Shown in pieces: positions 1-6,344 of a DNA stretch of 6,865 bases; the first letter of the stretch is position 1, and the number at the start of each line of letters is the position of its first letter. A program made the position numbers and the translations under genes. Source of the stretch: Gammaproteobacteria bacterium (GTDB lineage: Bacteria > Pseudomonadota > Gammaproteobacteria > Arenicellales > Poriferihabitantaceae); assembly GCA_009839585.1 (NCBI GenBank), contig VXPI01000012.1, positions 1 to 6,865 on the forward strand, given 5' to 3'. The notes under the pieces were generated by a model. It was not told where the DNA came from and ran no database searches. It was given only the letters and a program-made list of their open reading frames with translations.

Positions 1-84
1 CAGCAAGGGAAATTAAAGAAGCGAGGAATCACGGAGGCCTTCAACGAAATCTTCGACGATATTGAACCTGAAACGGACGAATAA
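1..84 (+). CDS. dndC: C-terminal tail of upstream gene, probably DndC (partial)
   Basis: This is the open 3' end of a gene entering from the left edge: 27 codons, then TAA at 82-84. The tail is charged and helical-looking (it contains KKRGITEAFNEIF and ends in acidic residues). The stop overlaps the dndD start codon as TAATG, which implies one transcript and coupled translation. In known dnd operons the gene directly before dndD is dndC, a PAPS-reductase-like, Fe-S-containing protein that delivers sulfur for phosphorothioation. The DndC call rests mainly on this position; a short basic-then-helical C-terminus is compatible with it but too short to prove it. No catalytic motif lies inside the window. 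Confidence 0.6.
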   Translation, partial: QQGKLKKRGITEAFNEIFDDIEPETDE

Positions 85-2159
85 TGCACCTTCGTACCGT
101 TGAACTCATCAATTGGCGTTCATACCGACACGCCCGCTTTGAGTTTCCGGCACCCCATGAAAGCCGGAATGTCATCCTGATTCGGGGTCCCAATGAGTAT
201 GGTAAAACCTCTTTCTTTGAGGCGATGACGCTTGGATTGTTTGGGCGAGAAGGACTGTCCCTCGTGCCGCGTGCCAGGACCGTAACGAATGGTGACATTA
301 CCGATCGGTTCAAAGCTAGCTATAGCCAATTTCTGAGCAATGCACTCCACTATCGGGCCAATGAAACCGGGCCAGCGAAATGTTCAGTTTCGATTGAGGT
401 GGAGGATGATAACGGAGAGCCAATTGAATTGACACGAATATGGCACTTTCGACAAAACCGTCAACACAAGCCCAGCGATGATGATTTGACAATTTTTCAT
501 GGTTTGGGAAGGGAACCCGTCATGCCCCCTTCTGGAATTGACAATCGTGATCAGTGGTTCAGCGAGTGGATATCGAAACACTTTCTGCCTCCAAGCTTGG
601 CTGAATTTTTCCTTTTTGATGGTGAACAGGTTCAGCGCTACGCAAATCGTGAAATGAGTGAGCAGGTTCGAGGAGGTATAGAGGGTTTGCTGGGACTGCC
701 TATATTGCGTAGTCTCAAGTCCTCTTTGGCGACATATGCCCAACGAATACGCACCTCAGCAGCAGCACCGTCCGACAGTACAGTGAAGAAGGTGGAGGAC
801 GAAATCGACAACATTCAAGAATGTATTGAGGCGCAAAGAAAACGGCTAAGTGAAGCGACAGACGTTCTGCCCAGGCTTGAAGTCCAGATTGATGAACTGA
901 CCCAGGTAATTGGTAGTCGTGGGGAAAGTACTACCGCAATGGTTGGAAAATTCATGCAGACTGAGCAACGACATCGTGATGAGGCTCAACGTGCAATGGA
1001 CGCACTATTGGCACTGATTCAGGAGGATGTTGCCCTAGCGATTGCAGGTTCTGAACTGAGGGCTATAACATGTGAAACGCTTGAGGCGGAAGATATACGA
1101 GAACGGTGGGAAGTCGGCCGTAACGAAGGAAATCAAAATCTCGATCGCTTCGCTCTTGAACTCGATAGAAGAATCAATGCGTTAGACCCTCCGCTTGAAA
1201 AAAAACAGAGATTAGAAGTTGTAGGAGCGGCTAGAAGTGCTTGGGACGCTTTATGGCATCCGGCCCCTGAAGGTTGTGCCGAGAATTATCGCCACTCTTC
1301 ATTAATGGGTCCACTACGCGTCCGGGCGATTGAGCGGTTGCAAAGCTTAGACAACCACAATGAAGGTGAGCTTGCAGGTCAGGTAGAAAGATTCCGTATG
1401 TCAGTCGAGCGGGCTGAGAGTGCCAAGCGTGATTGGCAAGAGATTGAATCTACTGCACCACAAATCGAAATACTTACACAGCAATTGAAAGATCTATCTG
1501 AACAAAGAGGGAAGTATACAACCCAACGGGATGAGGCAGAACGTCTTATTAAAAGCAAAGAGGCAGAACTTACCCAAAAACGAGCGGAACTTGGTCGCTA
1601 CATATCACGAAAAGGTGCAGGCGCTCTCTCACTTCGTCGAGCTGAACAAGCTGATCGCTATACGACTCTCATCGAAAATCTTCTCAAAGAAGCCTTGCCA
1701 ATTGAAGTTGATGAAGTTGCTCAAGAAATGACAAATGCATGGAAGACAATGTCTCATCTATCAGACCGGGTAGACCGAATCGAGATAACACCTGAGTGCC
1801 AAGTGCGCATGTTAACACTTGAGGGTCAGGATCTGCACCAAATCGAGAAATCAGCAGGAGCCAGTCAAGTTTTTACTCAAGCATTGATTACAGCGATAAC
1901 AAGAGTCAGCGGGCGTACTTTTCCTTTCGTCGTAGATACACCGCTGGCTCGACTGAGCCGAACCCAACGACTTGGTGTTCTAAAGACCTTTACAGATCGT
2001 TCTGGTCAAGTAATCCTACTATCTACTGATGAAGAGGTTGTGGACGATAAGCTTGATGCCATTAGACATCGTCTAGTTGCCGCCTACGAATTGCAAGTCC
2101 GGAACGACAGAGGTGTTATCGTGACGACTGTCAACAGCCTAGATATACAGGAACTGTAA
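84..2159 (+). CDS. dndD: DNA sulfur modification protein DndD, SMC/Rad50-like ATPase
   Basis: A 691-residue ATPase of the size and layout usual for DndD, which acts with DndC and DndE in the cytoplasm to replace a non-bridging phosphate oxygen of DNA with sulfur. Seen directly: an N-terminal beta strand and Walker A (GPNEYGKT, residues 35-42); an FFLFDGEQ segment at 175-182, typical of DndD; two coiled-coil-like charged stretches (about 225-290 and 440-545) around a central segment with WHPAPEGCAENYRHSS; a signature-like SAGASQ (590-595); a Walker B-like FPFVVDTPL with D618; and an STDEE turn near 647-651. The central segment lacks the Rad50 CxxC zinc hook. The signature and D-loop (LARLSRTQR) depart somewhat from the usual LSxGE and LgRLD forms. 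The ATG overlaps the preceding stop and has no clear Shine-Dalgarno, so translational coupling probably drives it. The start fits the family, since the first strand begins at residue 2. Confidence 0.92.
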   Translation: MHLRTVELINWRSYRHARFEFPAPHESRNVILIRGPNEYGKTSFFEAMTLGLFGREGLSLVPRARTVTNGDITDRFKASYSQFLSNALHYRANETGPAKCSVSIEVEDDNGEPIELTRIWHFRQNRQHKPSDDDLTIFHGLGREPVMPPSGIDNRDQWFSEWISKHFLPPSLAEFFLFDGEQVQRYANREMSEQVRGGIEGLLGLPILRSLKSSLATYAQRIRTSAAAPSDSTVKKVEDEIDNIQECIEAQRKRLSEATDVLPRLEVQIDELTQVIGSRGESTTAMVGKFMQTEQRHRDEAQRAMDALLALIQEDVALAIAGSELRAITCETLEAEDIRERWEVGRNEGNQNLDRFALELDRRINALDPPLEKKQRLEVVGAARSAWDALWHPAPEGCAENYRHSSLMGPLRVRAIERLQSLDNHNEGELAGQVERFRMSVERAESAKRDWQEIESTAPQIEILTQQLKDLSEQRGKYTTQRDEAERLIKSKEAELTQKRAELGRYISRKGAGALSLRRAEQADRYTTLIENLLKEALPIEVDEVAQEMTNAWKTMSHLSDRVDRIEITPECQVRMLTLEGQDLHQIEKSAGASQVFTQALITAITRVSGRTFPFVVDTPLARLSRTQRLGVLKTFTDRSGQVILLSTDEEVVDDKLDAIRHRLVAAYELQVRNDRGVIVTTVNSLDIQEL
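2149..2152 (+). promoter_or_regulatory. Shine-Dalgarno (AGGA) for the DndE-ATPase gene
   Basis: AGGA lies inside the last codons of dndD, 10 nt before the ATG at 2163. It supports that start, which sits 3 bases after the dndD stop, and suggests translation follows directly from dndD. Confidence 0.45.
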
Positions 2160-2162
2160 AAT

Positions 2163-3704
2163 ATGTCTGTCAGCTTATCAGATATTGCGAATTCTACATA
2201 CCATACTTCTCGGAAAGCAGATGCAATTTGTAAAAAAATGACTGACAAGCTAGGCTGGAAACACCGGTATGTTGCAGCCCGGCTCGCTGTTGGCAGGTCG
2301 CTGTCCCTACCTGAAGATCCACCTGAGCTGGCATCAGAAGAGACTGATGATATGGCTACACCCTTGCGCGGCTTGCAGCTTTTTGGCGAAGACCGACAAG
2401 CTACCGCTTGGTTAGCCATGATCACACAACATAATAGCGATAGCGAAATAACGAAGAAAGTCCTAAAAGATTTGGTTGCTCGCCATTGGCACAGAGGGGC
2501 ATTTCTACTAGAGCAGGACTGGAATGAAGGTGGACAACAAATGGAGGGATTCATCGTACGCCTGGCTGAGCTTGCTGGCTTTTCTGATGATGGGAGACAA
2601 ATTATCGAGACTCATTCAGAGGAAGAAACTACAACTTTTCCTGGTGAAGTCAAATTGCCAGTAGGTGAAATCGGCCGGGATGCCAAATCAGATGAGCCGG
2701 TCGTTTTTTCTTTGAATGGAGCTGGCGGCAGCCCCCACATGGCAATCATGGGTGGTGTCGGTTCTGGCAAAACTAGAACCGCAGTCCACATGATCAGTAC
2801 TTTACGTCAACAGTGCGAGCTACCTCTTTTAGCGTTTGACTTCAAAGGAGATCTGACCGATATCTTTACCGAAAGATTCGATGCCACATTAATCTCACCT
2901 CCAGAAATGGCGGTTCCGCTGGATGTGCTTCACGTCGCATCACGTGAGGACACAACGATAAAAACCACTGCCGCCCGTATACGAGACTCCATCGGGGCTG
3001 TAAAGTCACGCAAGCTCAGTGGAGTCCAATCTGATGCGCTAAGGGAAGCGGTTGCTTCCGTGCTTCGACATAGCAGTTCATCAGACCATTCTGTTACTCT
3101 GTCGGATATCGCGTCGAAATTGGAATCAGAATATGCCGACCGTGGGCGTAATCCCGATGAATTGACAGCAACATTGAACGAGCTGACCCAATTTGATCTT
3201 TTCAAACCCGTTTATTCTCCAGCATCTTTCTTTTCTAAAAGTTGGCTTATACAACTACCCCAAGACGGTTCTGCAGAAATGAGAAGATTGATTATCAATT
3301 TGACTCTTGATGCGTTAGACCGCTGGATAAATTCCCAATCAGATGCACCTACAGACAGACAGGGTATTCGAAGTCTCCGCCACCTGACCATGCTTGACGA
3401 AGCCCATGTCATTCTTTCATCAAGGCTACCTGCTCTCGGTAATCTAGTCCGCATGAGCCGATCCAAGGGCGGGTCCATTATGCTGATATCGCAGTCGCCT
3501 GATGACTTCGAAGGAGCAGAGGATGGATATCTGGACAATATGGGCATGATTCTTGCGTTCAACACCCAGGCAAAACCAGGCCCAACAAGACGCATCTTCA
3601 CTGATACCGGATCTTTAACGAACTTGCAAGTAGGTGAGGCACTCTGCCGGATCCGGTCAGAGGCCAGAACTCAAAAGGTCCTATGCTGGAATAATGTATC
3701 GTAA
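2163..3704 (+). CDS. dndE: DndE domain fused to a HerA/FtsK-like ATPase
   Basis: This 513-residue protein has two parts. Residues 1 to ~120 resemble DndE (PF08870, usually a ~110-130-residue stand-alone protein): a lysine-rich helix (K24, K25, K29, K33), RYVAARLAVGRSL at 35-47, RGLQLFGEDR, and the closing HWHRGAFLL. Residues ~165-513 form a P-loop motor: Walker A GGVGSGKT (197-204), an FDFKGDLTDIF segment like the DxKG element of FtsK/VirD4-type ATPases, Walker B LTMLDEAH with D412 and E413, and a sensor-like MLISQSP (440-446). Only 3 bases separate it from dndD, and AGGA at 2149-2152 gives a Shine-Dalgarno 10 nt before the ATG. DndE is known to bind DNA and to support phosphorothioation; HerA-like ATPases also occur in Dnd restriction modules as DndH/DptH. 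The fused motor may join modification to restriction or DNA movement (inference). It could instead be annotated only as an ATP-binding or DUF87-like protein. No separate dndE is present. Confidence 0.82.
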   Translation: MSVSLSDIANSTYHTSRKADAICKKMTDKLGWKHRYVAARLAVGRSLSLPEDPPELASEETDDMATPLRGLQLFGEDRQATAWLAMITQHNSDSEITKKVLKDLVARHWHRGAFLLEQDWNEGGQQMEGFIVRLAELAGFSDDGRQIIETHSEEETTTFPGEVKLPVGEIGRDAKSDEPVVFSLNGAGGSPHMAIMGGVGSGKTRTAVHMISTLRQQCELPLLAFDFKGDLTDIFTERFDATLISPPEMAVPLDVLHVASREDTTIKTTAARIRDSIGAVKSRKLSGVQSDALREAVASVLRHSSSSDHSVTLSDIASKLESEYADRGRNPDELTATLNELTQFDLFKPVYSPASFFSKSWLIQLPQDGSAEMRRLIINLTLDALDRWINSQSDAPTDRQGIRSLRHLTMLDEAHVILSSRLPALGNLVRMSRSKGGSIMLISQSPDDFEGAEDGYLDNMGMILAFNTQAKPGPTRRIFTDTGSLTNLQVGEALCRIRSEARTQKVLCWNNVS

Positions 3705-3795
3705 GTCGGATTAAAGTTATTCATGATATTTTCTCATCGGAAAAGACTTTTTAATTCAGTTTTGCAAGTTTCTATTCGGGAACAAAATAAGATTA

Positions 3796-3830
3796 ATCAC
3801 CAAACAATTCATCACCAAACAATTCATCAC
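3796..3830. repeat. 15-bp tandem direct repeat, 2.3 copies
   Basis: The unit ATCACCAAACAATTC occurs at 3796-3810 and again, identical, at 3811-3825, followed by a partial third copy ATCAC at 3826-3830. The repeats are adjacent with no spacer, so this is not a CRISPR. It lies upstream of the AlbA_2 gene and may be a replication-slippage duplication or an iterated protein-binding site. Its ACCAAA also forms an inverted repeat with TTTGGT at 3832-3837. Confidence 0.9.
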
Positions 3831-3836
3831 TTTTGG

Positions 3837-3865
3837 TTGTTTTTCAATCTACTAATGTGTATCAA
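3837..3865 (+). promoter_or_regulatory. Weak possible sigma70-type promoter upstream of the AlbA_2 gene
   Basis: TTGTTT (3837-3842) and TATCAA (3860-3865) are 17 nt apart, matching the consensus boxes at 3 of 6 and 4 of 6 positions, with a TG two bases upstream of the -10 box. It would give a leader of roughly 130 nt. In AT-rich DNA such matches arise easily by chance, so this is only a candidate. Confidence 0.2.
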
Positions 3866-3938
3866 TCATATAGTGTTCCTGTATTGAATATAGCGATGCA
3901 TTGGCGTGGGTTCTGATTGGGGTCGTCGCAGAATCCGG

Positions 3939-3950
3939 AGAATGAATTCT
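3939..3950. promoter_or_regulatory. Small dyad AGAAT-GA-ATTCT, possible operator
   Basis: A perfect 5-bp inverted repeat with a 2-bp centre lies 56 bp before the AlbA_2 start, where a regulator could bind. Repeats of this size are common by chance and no regulator gene is visible in the window. Confidence 0.15.
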
Positions 3951-4005
3951 TGGTTGCATCAGGGCCTATGCCGCATATAGCGTGATGAGCAGATAATGTA
4001 GAGAC

Positions 4006-5748
4006 ATGCAGTACAACGTTGAAGAAATTGAAAGGCGCCTTCGGTTGGGAGAGGACAGTCTCTGGGAGTTCAAGCAGGTCGAATTTTCCGGAGGTCAACC
4101 CAAACGCCCGACTCGTAGAGATTGGGCCGATGAAATTGCAGCTTTCGCCAATGCTGTCGGAGGAGTTTTGATCGCCGGTGTTTCTGATGAAGGAAATGTT
4201 ATCGGCATGTCAAGAGCACAAATAATGAATCTAGACTCTCTTTTGGTGGAGGTGAGCAACGATACAATCAAGCCACCTGTGCGTATTCATACACATCACA
4301 TTGAACTGTCAGGCGGCAAACTAGTACTGCTGATCGAAGTGCCCGAGAGCGATTCTGTTCATGACAGCCCCGGCGGGGTCTACATTCGGATGGGATCGTC
4401 GAAGAGGCTCATTAGCGGTGACGAGCGACTGCGGCTGGCACAACGAAGATCACAAGCCCGCTTTCTGTGGTTCGACAAACAATCAGTCCCAGAAACCGGA
4501 TTCAATACTATGGCCAAGGCATTGTGGAAGCCCCTATTGAGCACACAGGGAGCGACTGACCCCGCGGCAGCTCTGGCAAAAATGGCCCTTCTGGAATTCG
4601 ATGATGCTGGAATCTTGCGAACGACTGTCGCAGGAATTTTGCTGTGTACTCAAAATCCTGAAGATTGGTTGCCCAATGCATACATAATTGCAACCAGGTA
4701 TCGGGGAAAAGATCGTGCTTCAGGCCAGATTGATTCACGGGAAATAACAGGTCCACTGAATGAACAGATAGCAGATGCTATTGCTTTCACCATCAGAAAC
4801 ATGCAGGTTGCGGCTCGCAAAGATCCGGCCCGCTCCAACCTCCCTCAGTACAGTAGCAAGGCTCTGTTCGAGGCATTGGTCAATGCAGTTGTTCATCGAG
4901 ACTATTCGATCAGGGGAAGCAGTATTCGCCTGTCCATGTTTGATGATCGCTTGGAAATCCAATCTCCCGGGTCCTTGCCAAATAACCTCACCATAGAAAG
5001 CATGGCACTGAGGCAGTCTACTCGCAACGAAGCCATAGCCTCAATAATGGCGCGAATGCCCGTCGGAGAAATCCATGGCAGTGAGGATCGTCGTTATTTT
5101 ATGGAACGGCGCGGAGACGGTGTTCCTGTCATACAGCGTGAGACCTGGGAACTGTGTGGCAAATACCCAGAGTACGAAATCATTGACGGTTCAGAGGTTC
5201 TGCTTGTCATTCCTGCCGCCATGCAGGAACCTAGTCCATCTCGCATCATAATCTCTGTTCGATCCGCAGGACAGCCCTTGGATGATGTCGACATTCTTCT
5301 CCTGTATCCCAACAAGACCTGGATGCAAGGAATCACGGATGAAAATGGCGAGGCAGCCATTAACCTTCATACTACGCAACTACCCATGACCGTGTTTGCA
5401 TCCGCACCCGGGCATGCCGCCCACTTGGAAACTTGGACACCAAGTGAACGAGCTCTCTCGATTGACCTGAAAGTCCTGTCAAGAGGTGGGAGCGTCATAT
5501 TTCCAGAAGCAACCGGTCACATTCCGGGGCTGAGGGGAAGGCTGAACCCCGTACGCGACAATTATGATCGAACATACCTCTATGCACCGAACCTGTCGAT
5601 CAATGCAGGCCGAAAACAGCCTGTCTACTTCTCTCCTGGAGATGACCTGCAAGCGGTTGATGCTGAAGGTGCGGAATTTTGTATACGAATCGTCGATATT
5701 GTCGGTCGATCAGCACTTGTCGAATACATCTTGTCAAATTCAAAATGA
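4006..5748 (+). CDS. AlbA_2 (Schlafen-like) / GHKL-ATPase protein with beta-rich C-terminal extension
   Basis: A 580-residue protein in three parts. Residues ~13-135 form a Schlafen AlbA_2 domain (PF04326): the LWEFK core with E21 and K23, DEIAAFANAVGG (42-53), IAGVSDEG, and a VYIRMGSS strand. Residues ~170-400 match the RecG-like/HATPase_c_4 partner (PF13749): EALVNAVVHRDY at 289-300 as the N-box, and RGDGVP at 369-374 near the usual GxGxP site. Residues ~408-480 look like a carboxypeptidase regulatory-like beta domain (PLDDVDILL, GITDENGEA at 442-450), followed by another beta-rich ~100 residues I cannot assign. AlbA_2 proteins have been linked to nucleic-acid cleavage, regulation and phage defence. 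The start is fixed by an in-frame TAA at 3994-3996 and the Shine-Dalgarno is poor. Standing after the Dnd genes, it is a candidate effector or regulator (inference). It could instead be an unrelated transcriptional regulator. Confidence 0.85.
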   Translation: MQYNVEEIERRLRLGEDSLWEFKQVEFSGGQPKRPTRRDWADEIAAFANAVGGVLIAGVSDEGNVIGMSRAQIMNLDSLLVEVSNDTIKPPVRIHTHHIELSGGKLVLLIEVPESDSVHDSPGGVYIRMGSSKRLISGDERLRLAQRRSQARFLWFDKQSVPETGFNTMAKALWKPLLSTQGATDPAAALAKMALLEFDDAGILRTTVAGILLCTQNPEDWLPNAYIIATRYRGKDRASGQIDSREITGPLNEQIADAIAFTIRNMQVAARKDPARSNLPQYSSKALFEALVNAVVHRDYSIRGSSIRLSMFDDRLEIQSPGSLPNNLTIESMALRQSTRNEAIASIMARMPVGEIHGSEDRRYFMERRGDGVPVIQRETWELCGKYPEYEIIDGSEVLLVIPAAMQEPSPSRIIISVRSAGQPLDDVDILLLYPNKTWMQGITDENGEAAINLHTTQLPMTVFASAPGHAAHLETWTPSERALSIDLKVLSRGGSVIFPEATGHIPGLRGRLNPVRDNYDRTYLYAPNLSINAGRKQPVYFSPGDDLQAVDAEGAEFCIRIVDIVGRSALVEYILSNSK

Positions 5749-5963
5749 TCGCCGGTGATTCAAATAGTGGTGCCGCAATTATGCGGATTGTGAAAAAAAT
5801 CTTTGTGCTGTTTCCGAGATTGGAGGAGCGGCTTCGTCGGATTTTCGGTACTTTGAGTGGAGACAAGTATCAGATGCTGGTGATAGCAAAAACCTTCTGC
5901 ATGGATCAAAATAATTCTGCTCTTGGACTAGCCTATCCGGGGATTGATGCCCCCCATGGTTGA
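5745..5963 (+). CDS. Small hypothetical ORF coupled to the AlbA_2 gene
   Basis: 72 codons start at an ATG that overlaps the AlbA_2 stop as ATGA, the classic layout for coupled translation. A second in-frame ATG at 5781 would give 60 residues. The product has a basic amphipathic stretch (RLEERLRRIFG) and no signal peptide, membrane segment or motif that I recognise. It ends at TGA 5961-5963 just as another frame opens at 5956, so it may be the head of a frameshifted gene rather than a complete one. The only support is the overlap and the open frame, so it may not be translated. Confidence 0.27.
   Translation: MIAGDSNSGAAIMRIVKKIFVLFPRLEERLRRIFGTLSGDKYQMLVIAKTFCMDQNNSALGLAYPGIDAPHG
5773..5786. 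other. Small perfect hairpin CCGCA-ATTA-TGCGG
   Basis: A 5-bp stem with a 4-nt loop lies 25 bp after the AlbA_2 stop. On the + strand it is followed by ATTGTGAAAAAA, not a T-run, so it does not qualify as an intrinsic terminator. It may be chance. Confidence 0.25.
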
Positions 5964-6241
5964 TGCAGCCACGGAATTTTTCCAGCGGATGAACTTGGCG
6001 GGTCTGTCCGTTATCATGATCGGGCAGTGCGGATATTGTAAAATCTGTCGCGAGCCAGATTGATCCGATGGGCATCGCAACAGTCTTCGAAACCCTGTTA
6101 ATCAATGCGTTGCCTGCAAAGACTGTGCGTTATTCGCCGTCATCTCAATGTGTAGACCTAAATCCTCATGATGCAGGCATCAATACGCATTCGGTTGAAA
6201 TTTATCAAGGGCCAGAAAAAGTAATGCATAATGGTATTTAG
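5956..6241 (+). pseudogene. Possible decayed coding remnant in shifted frames, unrecognised
   Basis: Two open segments follow the small ORF. One, 5956-6063, begins MVDAATEFFQRMN and contains GYCKIC. The other, in a different frame, is open from 6020 to the TAG at 6239-6241 and reads through DIVKSVASQIDPMG and ATVFETLLINALP. Read end to end with one shift near 6020 they look more protein-like than either alone, which would fit a gene broken by indels. I cannot assign a family, and open stretches of this length arise by chance in DNA of this composition. This and the following ~100 bases to 6344 otherwise show nothing except an A/T palindrome (AAAAAATTTTTT, 6290-6301). Confidence 0.2.
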
Positions 6242-6344
6242 GCGGGAAGAAATTGATACAGAATAATGGTTTGAATCCGCTGTTCCGGTAAAAAATTTTT
6301 TGCTTGCATTGATTCTCGAATCGATGTGCAGCATATCTTGTTGG

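Larger units (their letters stand above)
3705..4005. other. AT-rich non-coding gap between the Dnd operon and the AlbA_2 gene
   Basis: No convincing gene lies in these 301 bases. Features seen: a weak hairpin TTTTC-N6-GAAAA at 3729-3744 followed three bases later by five T's (3748-3752), possibly a poor terminator for the dnd operon; a 15-bp tandem repeat at 3796-3830; a 6-bp inverted repeat ACCAAA/TTTGGT (3814-3819 and 3832-3837) followed by a short T-rich run; and a small dyad AGAAT-GA-ATTCT at 3939-3950. A weak promoter-like pair is TTGTTT (3837-3842), 17 nt, TATCAA (3860-3865), with TGTG just before the -10. The remainder is unremarkable. The gap is the only one of this size in the cluster, so the gene after it may have its own expression control. 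Confidence 0.5.

Noticed and set aside
1200..1330. Rad50-type zinc hook in the middle of DndD
   Set aside because: The central segment has a single relevant cysteine (in GCAENY) and no CxxC pair.
2084..2554. 156-codon minus-strand open frame across the dndD/dndE junction
   Set aside because: Fully antisense to two well-supported genes; no domain recognised.
3796..3830. Short repeats as a possible CRISPR array
   Set aside because: The 15-bp units are directly adjacent, only 2.3 copies exist, and there are no spacers or cas genes.
3814..3845. Intrinsic terminator from ACCAAA/TTTGGT and the following T-rich run
   Set aside because: The stem is only 6 bp and AT-rich with a 12-nt loop, and its left arm is part of the tandem repeat, so it is likely incidental.
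3888..3982. Two copies of ATATAGCG (3888-3895 and 3975-3982) as paired operator sites
   Set aside because: One repeated 8-mer within 300 bases is expected about as often as not by chance.
3862..4098. 78-codon minus-strand open frame across the gap and the start of the AlbA_2 gene
   Set aside because: It overlaps a well-supported gene start on the other strand and shows no recognisable domain or ribosome binding site.
5779..6105. 108-codon minus-strand open frame in the region after the AlbA_2 gene
   Set aside because: It begins at a TTG with no good ribosome binding site, and its composition is unlike a folded protein family I know. It probably arises by chance.
6195..6300. Promoter for the membrane protein gene (TTGAAA at 6195, TTGATA at 6253)
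   Set aside because: Neither -35-like box has a plausible -10 at 16-18 nt spacing.
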